Position numbers and translations under genes: made by a program | The notes under the pieces: model-generated | The model's input: the letters and a program-made list of their open reading frames with translations, nothing else | Told to the model about the DNA's origin: nothing | The model's database searches: none | Origin: Natronosalvus vescus | Lineage (GTDB): Archaea > Halobacteriota > Halobacteria > Halobacteriales > Natrialbaceae | Length of the DNA: 64,000 nucleotides | NCBI RefSeq assembly: GCF_023973145.1 | Contig: NZ_CP099546.1 | Span: 2,356,001 to 2,420,000, forward strand | Direction of reading: 5' to 3' | Shown here: piece by piece, positions 44,546-52,506 of the stretch | Position numbering within the stretch: the stretch's first letter is position 1 | Layout of the letters: every line of letters begins with the position of its first letter

Positions 44546-44759
44546 AAAAAAGCGCACGCTCACGACGTTTCCCGGCCGGCAGTGACCGTACGCTAGCGGC
44601 GTCCGCTCCACCACCTGCCACATGCACCTTTTTCCGGTCGGGATTCGCTCGCGACACTCGCTCACCACTCCCGCAAAAATCTGCACCAAAAACGCTCGCT
44701 CACGCCGTTCGCTCGCGGTGCAACCCTACACCAGCGGCGTCCGCTCGACAACTTGCCCA
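44546..44759. repeat. Partial duplication of the radical SAM gene's 3' end
   Basis: A ~75-base segment at 44546-44620 resembles 44687-44759, which covers the last codons and stop of the radical SAM gene. AGCGGCGTCCGCTC is identical in both. On the reverse strand, copy 1 still reads QVVERTPLA against QVVERTPLV in the gene. The codon differences are mainly synonymous. It looks like the remnant of a second, once-coding copy of the gene end. Confidence 0.7.
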
Positions 44760-45721
44760 TCGTACGTCGGATACTGCTCGACGATCTCCCCGTCGTCGAC
44801 GTCCCCTTCCTCGATCATCTCCTCGAGCAACCACCAGGCAATCTCGACGTGATTCGACTTGATCGTGTAGAACTCCTCGGGAACGCCCAGGGCCTCGAAC
44901 CGGGTGGGGTCGGCGCGTGTCTTTCCGTACACCAGGGTGCCGTCATCGGTGATGTCGTCGAACTCCCGGCGAACCGTTCGCGCCATTCGCTTGAGTCGCC
45001 GTCGGTGCTGGGCGGCGTCCTTGAACACCGAGGTGCAGAAGTACACCTTCGGATGGTCGCCCATCACCTCGAGGATGCCGTCCCGGTCGTTGTCAACGGC
45101 GCTCATGTGCCCCTCCTTGAGTTCGAACCCTTTCTCCTGCATCCGGCGGAAGTTCCCGTGGGACATCTCGAACTCGTTGACGTTACAGAAGTCGGCGGCA
45201 CCCTCGTCGAGGAACTCGAGGAACTCCGTCTCGGCGCGGATGCCGGGAATCTCGAACGCCGGCGTCAGCCCCTCCTCGCGCGCAATGTAGAGGATTTCCT
45301 CCCACTCGGTGCCGTGGAGGTCGCCCCACTGCTCGAGGGGCGGGTGAAAGCGGATCTCGTCCAGGCCGGCCTCCGAGAGGCGGCGCATGTTTTCGCGGCC
45401 ACCGGGGATGCCGGTGTAGAGGTGGGTGTGGTGATCCTCACCGAACTCCTCTTTCAGCAGGGAGAGGTAGTGGCAGGTGCGCTCGAGGGCCTCCTGTGGC
45501 TCCCCGCCCGTGATGGAGGTGCCGAGGGCGTTCATCCGGTGGGCCTCGGTGAGCACGTCCTCGTCGTCCTCGACGAGGCGTTCGTTGGCGTAGACGTCGG
45601 TCACGTTCTTGCGGGTCTCGCCGAGCGGGCAGTAAAAGCAGTCGCGCTGATCGCAGTAGCCGTACACGAACAGCACCATCTTGCCGCCTTTCGCACACTG
45701 CTCACAGCCCTTCGAGATCAT
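44726..45721 (-). CDS. Radical SAM protein with extra CxxC motif
   Basis: Iron-sulfur enzyme of 331 residues using S-adenosylmethionine radical chemistry. The cluster motif is CDQRDCFYC (Cys23, Cys28, Cys31), a Cx4Cx2C variant of the usual Cx3Cx2C. A CxxC (Cys6, Cys9) precedes it and could hold a second metal site. SITGGEPQEALERT is the SAM-binding GGE motif. YFCTSVFKDAAQHRRRL and the acidic C-terminus follow. It fits archaeal radical SAM enzymes of unknown substrate related to activases (COG2108-like). A tandem repeat lies upstream and a duplicated gene end downstream. Confidence 0.85.
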   Translation of the reverse strand: MISKGCEQCAKGGKMVLFVYGYCDQRDCFYCPLGETRKNVTDVYANERLVEDDEDVLTEAHRMNALGTSITGGEPQEALERTCHYLSLLKEEFGEDHHTHLYTGIPGGRENMRRLSEAGLDEIRFHPPLEQWGDLHGTEWEEILYIAREEGLTPAFEIPGIRAETEFLEFLDEGAADFCNVNEFEMSHGNFRRMQEKGFELKEGHMSAVDNDRDGILEVMGDHPKVYFCTSVFKDAAQHRRRLKRMARTVRREFDDITDDGTLVYGKTRADPTRFEALGVPEEFYTIKSNHVEIAWWLLEEMIEEGDVDDGEIVEQYPTYDGQVVERTPLV

Positions 45722-45816
45722 TCAATAGCCATTCTTGCGCCTCGAGGCTCAAAAACTGTGCGAATCGGTGGAGGAGTGAGTGGGACTGGCACGGCACTGT
45801 TGAACTCCTTCAGAAG

Positions 45817-45864
45817 TGATTGCAGGAGGGTACTGAATATTGATTGCAAGGGGGTACTGAATAC
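45817..45864. repeat. Two-copy 24-bp tandem repeat
   Basis: TGATTGCAGGAGGGTACTGAATAT (45817-45840) is followed directly by a copy with three differences (45841-45864). It sits in the gap between the ABM-like gene and the radical SAM gene, both on the reverse strand, about 100-140 bases upstream of the latter's start. The exact head-to-tail arrangement suggests a binding site duplicated by slippage. Confidence 0.75.
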
Positions 45865-45931
45865 GGAGGCTGAACGCAGCAAACGCCGAACATGTGTTTT
45901 GGACAGGTAGTAATGTGAGATGAATGGTATC

Positions 45932-46252
45932 TTACTGCGGTGGGTCTGCGTCATCACCGAAGCCACTCCCGTACGCGTCGATGATTTCTGTGATGGTAAC
46001 CTCGTACGCATCGTACCACTCCGTCCAGCGGGCTTTCGCCGTTTTGTGGTCTGCATCCGTCCCAAACGACTCGAGTGCATCCAGCGACTCCCAGTAGTAG
46101 GCAACGAGAATCTCCTCACTCCCGGGGGCGTGCCACGTGCGTTTGCCACGATACCCGTCTGTCCCTTCGGCGACTGCCTGTATTGCATCGTTCAGCTCGT
46201 GGAACTCTTTGTCGTATGCTCCCGGCTCGAGACGGAACGTAACGAGATACAT
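45932..46252 (-). CDS. Antibiotic biosynthesis monooxygenase-like protein
   Basis: A 106-residue protein of the dimeric alpha-beta barrel type, with the pattern MYLVTFRLEPGAYDKEFHEL, AIQAVAEGTDGYRGKRTWHA, then YYWESLDALESFGTDADHKTA and KARWTEWYDAYEVTITEI. That suits ABM (cofactor-free monooxygenase) or EthD-like domains, which often act beside oxidases or heme pathways. No catalytic residues are certain; a Trp-His pair (RTWHAPG) is near the middle. It is the first gene of an accessory-looking region and is divergent from the FilR1-type regulator. Confidence 0.75.
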   Translation of the reverse strand: MYLVTFRLEPGAYDKEFHELNDAIQAVAEGTDGYRGKRTWHAPGSEEILVAYYWESLDALESFGTDADHKTAKARWTEWYDAYEVTITEIIDAYGSGFGDDADPPQ

Positions 46253-46538
46253 CGATACTGCCCCTTCTGTTCACGTCAGCAAAGGCGTTCTCTTCTGTTT
46301 ACGCACGGCCATGATACAGGTGCGGTCTCGTGACCGATTTGTGTCCTGTCTCTTTTGGAGGCTCGACGAACTACCGATCTGCTGTCAGAATCGGCGTGCA
46401 ACATACGGTGATTGGATGAACCAAATTGAGATTCGTTTGTTCCGATCGGTCTGCGCTGAAATTGCGTCAGTAGATCTTCCCGGGCGTACCCATCATTGCG
46501 GATGTTACCTGAACCATTAATGAGTGATAACACATACC

Positions 46539-47375
46539 ATGACCATGGATGCGACACCAGACGATATCGAATTTCTCGTCACCTCGGATCACCGCGTAGC
46601 CGTACTTGGTACACTGGCCACGGGGCCGAGTGACCGTGATGAGTTGCGATCCGCAACGGGAGCTTCTTCACCAACCATAAGCCGGATACTCGCTGACTTC
46701 GAGGAGCGCAACTGGATCGAACGGGAAAGCAGGATGGCCCAGCTGACGGGCCTGGGCGAGTTCGTTGCCGACCGACTATCGGAGTTCGTGGATGCGATGA
46801 CGATAGAGCAACAGCTGCGAGAGGTCTGGCACTGGTTACCTCACGAATTCGATGGATTCAGTGCTGAGCTATTTTCGGACGTTGACGTCACATACCCGGG
46901 TCCCGGTTATCCCGACAAGCCGACGGAACGCCGGCTCGAGCTGATAACGGATACATCTACGTGGCGCGGGGTTGGAGTGGCGATGTTGGGATTACGGACG
47001 TTAGAGGCCTCTTTCGATCGGTTCCTCGACCAGCAAGATAAATTCCAGTGTGAGTACATTTATTCGCCGGAAGTGTTCGAGGAACTCTTGTCGTGGGGGG
47101 ACACAGAAACCATCATGGCGGCCGCTGATAGCGAAAGCTACACCGTGTTGCTCCACGATGATCTGCCGATCGACGATCGATTCGAAATCTGTATCTTCGA
47201 CGATCGGGTGACCATCTGTTGTTACGATCACGAGAAGGGTGGATTACAGGCGCTCGTCGAAACGTCCAGTGCCGACGCGCGGAGGTGGGCGGAGTCCTAC
47301 TACGATCGGTTCCGTACGGAATCCCAGCCGCTCGAAGACGGCTACGAACGCGGATCGCTACCGTCGCTCAAGTAG
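46539..47375 (+). CDS. HTH regulator with FilR1-type domain
   Basis: Transcription factor of 278 residues. The N-terminal winged helix-turn-helix (residues ~8-75, DDIEFLVTSDHRVAVLGTLA, then RDELRSATGASSPTISRILA) binds DNA. The rest is the FilR1-type ligand-sensing middle domain widely fused to wHTH in haloarchaea (TERRLELITDTSTWRGVGVA, AADSESYTVLLHDDLPIDDR, FEICIFDDRVTICCYDHEKG). Starts at ATG 46539 or 46545 are equivalent; a GTG upstream is possible. It lies on the same strand as the flavo-oxidase gene, with a palindrome-rich gap between, so it is the natural candidate to control it (inferred). Confidence 0.85.
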   Translation: MTMDATPDDIEFLVTSDHRVAVLGTLATGPSDRDELRSATGASSPTISRILADFEERNWIERESRMAQLTGLGEFVADRLSEFVDAMTIEQQLREVWHWLPHEFDGFSAELFSDVDVTYPGPGYPDKPTERRLELITDTSTWRGVGVAMLGLRTLEASFDRFLDQQDKFQCEYIYSPEVFEELLSWGDTETIMAAADSESYTVLLHDDLPIDDRFEICIFDDRVTICCYDHEKGGLQALVETSSADARRWAESYYDRFRTESQPLEDGYERGSLPSLK

Positions 47376-47405
47376 TCCGAATCGCCGTCCGTCGACCGGT
47401 CTGTG

Positions 47406-47445
47406 TTTCACGACGTGAAAGATTTTAGGCAGTGAAATTCTTTCA
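47406..47445. promoter_or_regulatory. Two GTGAAA-type palindromes before the flavo-oxidase gene
   Basis: TTTCAC-GAC-GTGAAA (47406-47420) is a perfect 6-bp inverted repeat. Thirteen bases later TGAAA-TTC-TTTCA (47433-47445) forms another. GTGAAA half-sites recur at 47415 and 47432, 17 bases apart. The block sits just upstream of the TATA box, where a regulator could activate or block transcription. Confidence 0.65.
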
Positions 47446-47454
47446 GCGGGAATC

Positions 47455-47460
47455 TATAAC
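47455..47460 (+). promoter_or_regulatory. TATA element of flavo-oxidase gene
   Basis: TATAAC, 25-30 bases before the ATG and 10 bases after the palindromes, is the likely core promoter. Confidence 0.6.
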
Positions 47461-47484
47461 GGTTTCGCGGTCGGATCGTCTCGC

Positions 47485-48927
47485 ATGGTGTCTGACGCAG
47501 ATACAGACGACCCAATCGACAAGTTCGATGCGGACGTCTTCGGCGACGTCATACGGCCCAAGGATTCCGACTACGAAGAAGCACGTTGCGTCTGGAACGG
47601 CATGATCGACAAACAACCCGCCGCAATCGCCCGCTGTCGAGATGTCGCCGACGTCATCGCCGCGGTCGCGTTCGCCCGCGACGAGGGCCTGGTCGTCGCC
47701 GTTCGTGGCGGCGGACACAACGCCGCGGGTCTCGGAACCTGTGACGGCGGGATCGTCATTGACTGCTCCCCAATGAACTGGGTCGACGTTGACCCGGATG
47801 CACGGCGCGTCCGCGTCGGCGGTGGTGCCACCTGGCGAGACGTCGATCACGCGACCCAGTCGTTCGGACTGGCCGTTCCTGGTGGGGTCGTTTCCCACAC
47901 TGGCGTCGCGGGCCTCACACTCGGCGGCGGATACGGCCACCTCCGACGAGCGTATGGGCTGACCTGCGACAACCTCGTCTCGGTCGATCTGGTCACCGCC
48001 GACGGCCGCTTCCTGACCGCCAGCGAGGATGAGCATACCGACCTCTTCTGGGCGGTACGCGGGGGCGGCGGTGCCTTCGGCGTCGTGACCGCCTTTGAGT
48101 TCGAAGCACATCAGATCGGAACCGAGTTGGCCACGGTCGAGACGTGGCACCCGATCGAGGACGCGACGGCGGCCTTCGAGACCTGGCGCGACTTCGTCGA
48201 GACCGCGCCACGAACCGTGAGCGGCGAAGCGATCATCTGGGGGGTTCCCGAGGATCCCCACTTCCCGGAGGAGTATCACAACAAGTCGGTTGCCATCATC
48301 ACCGCCGTCCATTCCGGCGACGACAGAGAGGGCGAGGAACTCCTCCGCCCGCTTCGGGAATTCGGCTCGCCATTGTTCGACTTCAGCGGTCGAACGCGAT
48401 ACCTCGACCTCCAGCAGGGGTTCGATCCGTTTTTCCCGGCCCAGAAGCACCGGTACTACCAGGGATCGGTCTACCTCGATTCGCTCGACGACGACACAAT
48501 CACCGACATCGTCGACCGGGAGGGATCGCGTCCGGATCCGAGGATCCTCTACTACGTCTGGAACCTGGGTGGTGCGATCGCCGACGTCCCGGAACACGCC
48601 ACGGCCTTCAGCGGTCGAGAGCATCCGTACCTCCTCGCCCTCGACTGCAAGTGGGATGACCCCGAGGCAGACGAGGCGGTTCTCGACTGGGCGCGATCCT
48701 TCCAGCGGGACATGGAGATCCACTCACCGGGCGGGGGTTATCGAAACTTCCCTGGACTTGGCGAGGCGGACGACATCGACTCCGAGCGGTCACCCCGAGG
48801 CGACGAGACGACCGACCGATTAATCGAGTTGAAAGACCAATACGACCCGACGAACGTATTCAGCCGCAATCACAGCGTCAGGCCGTCCGAATCGGAACGG
48901 GCTGACGGAGGCACAGGCCATGAGTGA
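47485..48927 (+). CDS. FAD-dependent oxidase, berberine-bridge-like
   Basis: Flavin oxidoreductase of 480 residues of the FAD_binding_4/BBE class, cytosolic (no signal peptide). The FAD domain has the RGGGHNAAG motif with His78 as the probable covalent flavin attachment site, then GVAGLTLGGGYGHLRRAYGL and DLFWAVRGGGGAFGVVTAFE. The C-terminal BBE motif is LIELKDQYDPTNVFSRNHSV, ending in the usual Asn. A second covalent Cys, as in bicovalent oxidases, is not at the expected place, so single attachment is more likely. Substrate unknown: sugar, alkaloid-like and aldehyde oxidases share this architecture. The rhodanese gene begins inside its last codons. Confidence 0.92.
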   Translation: MVSDADTDDPIDKFDADVFGDVIRPKDSDYEEARCVWNGMIDKQPAAIARCRDVADVIAAVAFARDEGLVVAVRGGGHNAAGLGTCDGGIVIDCSPMNWVDVDPDARRVRVGGGATWRDVDHATQSFGLAVPGGVVSHTGVAGLTLGGGYGHLRRAYGLTCDNLVSVDLVTADGRFLTASEDEHTDLFWAVRGGGGAFGVVTAFEFEAHQIGTELATVETWHPIEDATAAFETWRDFVETAPRTVSGEAIIWGVPEDPHFPEEYHNKSVAIITAVHSGDDREGEELLRPLREFGSPLFDFSGRTRYLDLQQGFDPFFPAQKHRYYQGSVYLDSLDDDTITDIVDREGSRPDPRILYYVWNLGGAIADVPEHATAFSGREHPYLLALDCKWDDPEADEAVLDWARSFQRDMEIHSPGGGYRNFPGLGEADDIDSERSPRGDETTDRLIELKDQYDPTNVFSRNHSVRPSESERADGGTGHE

Positions 48928-49366
48928 GACCGACCAGCGTAGGCCATCCAGGGTACAGCGGCCCCGGCACAAGAATGGTGTCAAGCCTGGATACGAGGAG
49001 TTGGTTCGCGCGGCCGAAGCCAGCGTCGGGACGTATACGCCAGCGGAAGCGATCGATATGGTCGGCGAAACCGGCGTTCTCTTCATCGATGTCCGCGACG
49101 CTGTCGAGCTGTCTGACGGGATGGTTTCCGGAGCCATCCACGCGTCCAGGGGACGGCTCGAGGCTCATCTGGATCCCGACAATCCACGGTACGTGTGTGA
49201 ACTCGACGACGCGGCCGAGATAATCTTCTACTGTGCGAGTGGAGCGCGTTCGGCACTCGCTGCCCAGCGGGCTCAGGAACTGGGATACGATCGCGTTCGG
49301 TACCTCGATGGTGGGATCGCCGCGTGGACGGACGCTGGTGGACAGAGACAGGCGATCGATAACTGA
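48920..49366 (+). CDS. Rhodanese-like sulfurtransferase
   Basis: A single-domain rhodanese of 148 residues with the catalytic Cys105 in IIFYCASGARSALAA, the CxSGxRS active-site loop. TPAEAIDMVGETGVLFIDVRD and HASRGRLEAHLDPDNP are also typical, as is the final YLDGGIAAWTDAGG. The N-terminal ~25 residues are basic. Its ATG overlaps the flavo-oxidase stop by eight bases, so the two are transcribed together and may be translationally coupled. That pairing of a covalent-flavin oxidase with a sulfurtransferase is unusual and hints at sulfur transfer to or from an oxidised substrate (inferred). Confidence 0.92.
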   Translation: MSETDQRRPSRVQRPRHKNGVKPGYEELVRAAEASVGTYTPAEAIDMVGETGVLFIDVRDAVELSDGMVSGAIHASRGRLEAHLDPDNPRYVCELDDAAEIIFYCASGARSALAAQRAQELGYDRVRYLDGGIAAWTDAGGQRQAIDN

Positions 49367-49378
49367 AGTTGAGATTGA

Positions 49379-49972
49379 ATGTTTCCCGAACACATCGAGA
49401 CGGAACGACTCAGATTCGAACGAATCTCCCACGATACCGTCGACGTCTTCGAACTTCACGAACTTTACGCCGATGGAGACGACGCGGAGGAGCTGTTCGA
49501 GTACTGGGATTCGTCGCCCCACGAGACGGTGAAAGAGACGTACGACTACGTAGACGAGGCCGAACAGCTATGGGACGACGTTGAGGGGGCGAAGTACGTG
49601 ATCCGACCGAACGAGGGAGAAGACGGTGCGGACGTCATCGCCGGAACGACGGGACTGTAGCCGGACTGGAAAAACCGATCTGCGAACCTTGGTATTCTTC
49701 TCGAGAAGCGATTCTGGGGCCGGGGGTACTCCGGCGAACGAGCCGACGCCCTGCTCTCCGTGGCGTTCGACCGACTTGATCTCGAACTCGTCGTCGCCGC
49801 CCACATCGACGGGAACGAGAAGTCTCGACGGGCAATCAACAAGTACGTCGAACGGTATGGAGGTCAATACGAGGGTCTTCTCCGGAATTGGATTCCGCTG
49901 ACGGACACGGTTGCTGACGTTCATAGATATGCCATTTCACGTGAAGAATATCTTGAAGCGACCGAATACTGA
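49379..49972 (+). pseudogene. GNAT acetyltransferase gene interrupted by in-frame TAG
   Basis: One reading frame encodes a full GNAT acetyltransferase of about 197 codons but has TAG at codon 94 (49658-49660). Before it: MFPEHIETERLRFERISHDT and YVIRPNEGEDGADVIAG, ending in TTGL. After the TAG, in the same frame: PDWKNRSANLGI, KRFWGRGYSGERADALLSVA with the acetyl-CoA loop, then NEKSRRAINKYVERYGGQY. The family has TGL-Tyr-PDW here, so a single base change of a Tyr codon (TAC/TAT to TAG) explains it. It begins 12 bases after the rhodanese stop, as if it were the third gene of that operon. Confidence 0.85.
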
Positions 49973-50162
49973 GTAGTTATCCTGCATTGAACGATCACTA
50001 CTTTCGAAGACGATGCCGAGCTTCGTGCAACATTGCGCTGTAGGCAGCAACGCCAGAACGATCTGACAAATTTGGGACAATCGAAGTAACAGACGCCTAA
50101 ACACGCTGTGCGGTGTGATAACGTGCCTGTCGCTTGCCGATGCCGGCCGTAGCGGCGACATC

Positions 50163-50483
50163 ATGCCCAAAGAGTACGTCCTATCGGGTAAGGGAATCGC
50201 GGACATGAATCGGTATGTGAACGAGTATCTTCCGGCCACACGAGCCACCGTGGATGAATACGGCGGCACGTTACTGATCTACGAATTCGACCCTGAATCG
50301 GTCGAAGGCGAATGGGATTATGCCCACACCATCGTTGCCGAATTTTCATCCGCGGACGCAGCGTAAGAGTGGTGGAACGATGAGCCATCCCAATCTGAGG
50401 AACTCGATCAGATGCGCGACGAGGTTTTCGACGACGTCAAGATCATATTTACACCAGAATTCACGCCTGAAGACCTGCAGTGA
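50163..50483 (+). pseudogene. DUF1330-like gene interrupted by in-frame TAA
   Basis: A 107-codon frame resembling DUF1330 (dimeric alpha-beta barrel) is stopped by TAA at codon 68 (50364-50366). Before it: MPKEYVLSGKGIADMNRYVN, EYGGTLLIYEFDPESVEGEW and TIVAEFSSADAA. After it, in frame: EWWNDEPSQSEELDQMRDEV and FDDVKIIFTPEF. The EF-S-x-x-x-A-x-x-WW order fits the family's usual core, with one codon lost to a single change (Lys, Glu or Gln to TAA). It follows the TAG-broken GNAT gene on the same strand, so the two breaks may reflect decay of one module. Confidence 0.72.
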
Positions 50484-50729
50484 GTTCTCCCTCAACACAT
50501 TCCTTCTCGAGTGGATTTAGCGAATCACTGAATTGGGTGGTGCTGCATTCCGCGCTGTGTATGCAGCATAGTTGCCAAACCCTGTTGACAGCTATGGAAT
50601 TCAACAGAGCCACTGACACTGACGCTGCCGCTGGCGCTACTTGCCACCGATACTGTCGCTGTTGGTAACGCTGACGGCGTCACCTGACGATGAACGGGCT
50701 CCACGCCCCCGACTCGAGCCGACCCGCAC

Positions 50730-52337
50730 TCAGTCCGCACTCGAGGGTGAGGCCGAGGCTGAGGTCGCGTTCGTGCTCCCTGCCCCTGGCGTCGTGTCGG
50801 TCTCTTCGATCACGTACTGCTGGCCCAGCATCGGATCGAGCAACGCGTCCACGGCCGCCCGGTCATCTTTGAGAACCGGTACGTCGTCAGTTGCCGGTTC
50901 GGCCATGGCGTTGTCTATTTCGTCAGTGAGGTCGATTGGCAGGGTTCGATCCTGGTTCCGACGCTCGAGGTCGGCCGCTGAGAGCCGCATCTCGTCTTTC
51001 GTCGCGATCAACTGGATGTTCTGCACGGCGGGGGCGTCGGAGGTGCGGAAGCTGTAGACGGTCGGGAACACTTCGTCCATCGTTTTGTACTGGGCGCGGT
51101 AGAACTCCGAGGCCGAGCCATCGGGGGCGGAGATGACGTTCGCCAGCAGGATGCCGTCGTCGCTCAGGCTGTCGTCGACGAGCGACATGAACTCGAGCGT
51201 GGTCATCTCGAAGGGAACCTGGTCGCGTTTGAACGCGTCGAGGACGATCACGTCGTACTGCTCGTCGCTGTTGTAGAGGAACTGGCGACCGTCGCCCTCG
51301 TGCGCTCGCAGGTTGTCGGATTGCTCGAGGCCGAAGTACCGCTCGGCGGCGGCGGTCACCTCGTGATCGATTTCGACGACGTCGATGGTCACGTCGTAGT
51401 ATTCCTCGAAGTGCTGCGGGCCGGTGTAGCCCCCGCCGCCGATGAACAACACGCGGTCGACGTCGTTCGGGTCGTCCGCGAGCAACATGGTCAGGTGGAA
51501 GTACCGCGTGTAGGTGAACACGTTCCGGTCGGGATCCTCGAGGTCGGTCGCGCTGTGGCGAGCACCGTCTAAGTACATCGTCCGGACGTCGCCGTTGTCG
51601 ACCACCTCGAGTTGCTGGTGGGGGGTCTGGGTCTCGTAAACGATCTCGCCGCGGGGGTCGAGACCGAGGGAGGCGCTGCTGGTCGAGGCGACGAGCAGGA
51701 TGGAGATGGCGGCGACGGCGACCACGGTGCGTTTCGATGGACGAGGAAGGCTCAGTACGAGTGCGGTTCCGACGAGAATTACCCCGAAGAGTAACCCGAT
51801 TTGATCGACCGACATCGCCGGGATGAGGAGGTACGTGGTCGCGCCGGCACCGATGATGCTCCCGATGGTTCCGAGGGCGTAGACGTGGCCGGAGGCCGCG
51901 CCGATCCCTTCCTTGGTCGACAGCTCGGCGGAGTAGGGGCTGATGAATCCGAGGAGGTACGTCGGCGGGCCAAAGAGGATGATGATCGCCGGCAGTGATG
52001 CGTACCGCGGCGAGAGCGGGATCGTCGCCGTGTAATACAGCAGCATGTCGCTGGCGTAGATGACGATCGCGATGTAGACGGCCGTTCCCAGCAGGAGCCA
52101 GGTCATCTGGCGGTTCGACGCCGTATCGGCTAGTTTTCCACCCTGCCAGTAGCCCAGGCTGAGCGCGGCGAGAAAGACCGTCAGCAGGCCGCCCACGGTG
52201 TATATGTGGCTGCCGAACTGCGGGGCGACGATACGTACGGCGAGGATCTCGAGGCCCATACTCGTCACGCCGGAGACGAAGACGGCGAGCTCCGGTTTCG
52301 AGAGGCGGTAGGGCTCGAGCGACCGCGGGAGATCCAT
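50730..52337 (-). CDS. Membrane-bound spermidine synthase-like protein
   Basis: A 535-residue protein with seven to eight N-terminal helices (~residues 15-225, FVSGVTSMGLEILAVRIVAP first) fused to a C-terminal spermidine synthase-like methyltransferase fold. That fold has VLFIGGGGYTGPQHFEEYYD (dinucleotide-type Gly loop), VVEIDHEVTAAAERYF and YDVIVLDAFKRDQVPFEMTT. The last ~80 residues are polar and Ser/Thr/Ala-rich. Members are common in haloarchaea and bacteria and are probably aminopropyl- or methyltransferases of unknown acceptor. Start MDLPRSLEPY fits; an upstream extension is Arg-rich. Confidence 0.88.
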   Translation of the reverse strand: MDLPRSLEPYRLSKPELAVFVSGVTSMGLEILAVRIVAPQFGSHIYTVGGLLTVFLAALSLGYWQGGKLADTASNRQMTWLLLGTAVYIAIVIYASDMLLYYTATIPLSPRYASLPAIIILFGPPTYLLGFISPYSAELSTKEGIGAASGHVYALGTIGSIIGAGATTYLLIPAMSVDQIGLLFGVILVGTALVLSLPRPSKRTVVAVAAISILLVASTSSASLGLDPRGEIVYETQTPHQQLEVVDNGDVRTMYLDGARHSATDLEDPDRNVFTYTRYFHLTMLLADDPNDVDRVLFIGGGGYTGPQHFEEYYDVTIDVVEIDHEVTAAAERYFGLEQSDNLRAHEGDGRQFLYNSDEQYDVIVLDAFKRDQVPFEMTTLEFMSLVDDSLSDDGILLANVISAPDGSASEFYRAQYKTMDEVFPTVYSFRTSDAPAVQNIQLIATKDEMRLSAADLERRNQDRTLPIDLTDEIDNAMAEPATDDVPVLKDDRAAVDALLDPMLGQQYVIEETDTTPGAGSTNATSASASPSSAD

Positions 52338-52506
52338 TAGCTGTGTCCAGTCGGCCCATTGGTGAGTACTTGTTGCATCTCGACGAACGTCCCGTCGATA
52401 CATCTCACAGCTGGACGGGCATCTCGGTGCGGCAATTGCGTACGCGTCTCGCCAACTCGAGACGCTACGAAAACAATCGACTGCCGGTCGGTCAGTCGCC
52501 CCGAAC

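Noticed and set aside
44753-45910. 385-residue forward frame opposite the radical SAM gene
   Set aside because: It overlaps a gene with clear cluster motifs and shows no protein pattern of its own.
46253-46538. Coding frames on both strands before the FilR1-type regulator
   Set aside because: They are short, start at arbitrary points and show no conserved pattern; the gap is treated as promoter region.
49658-49660. Reading the GNAT TAG as pyrrolysine
   Set aside because: The neighbouring gene is broken by TAA, which pyrrolysine cannot explain, and no supporting machinery is in the window; simple decay is preferred.
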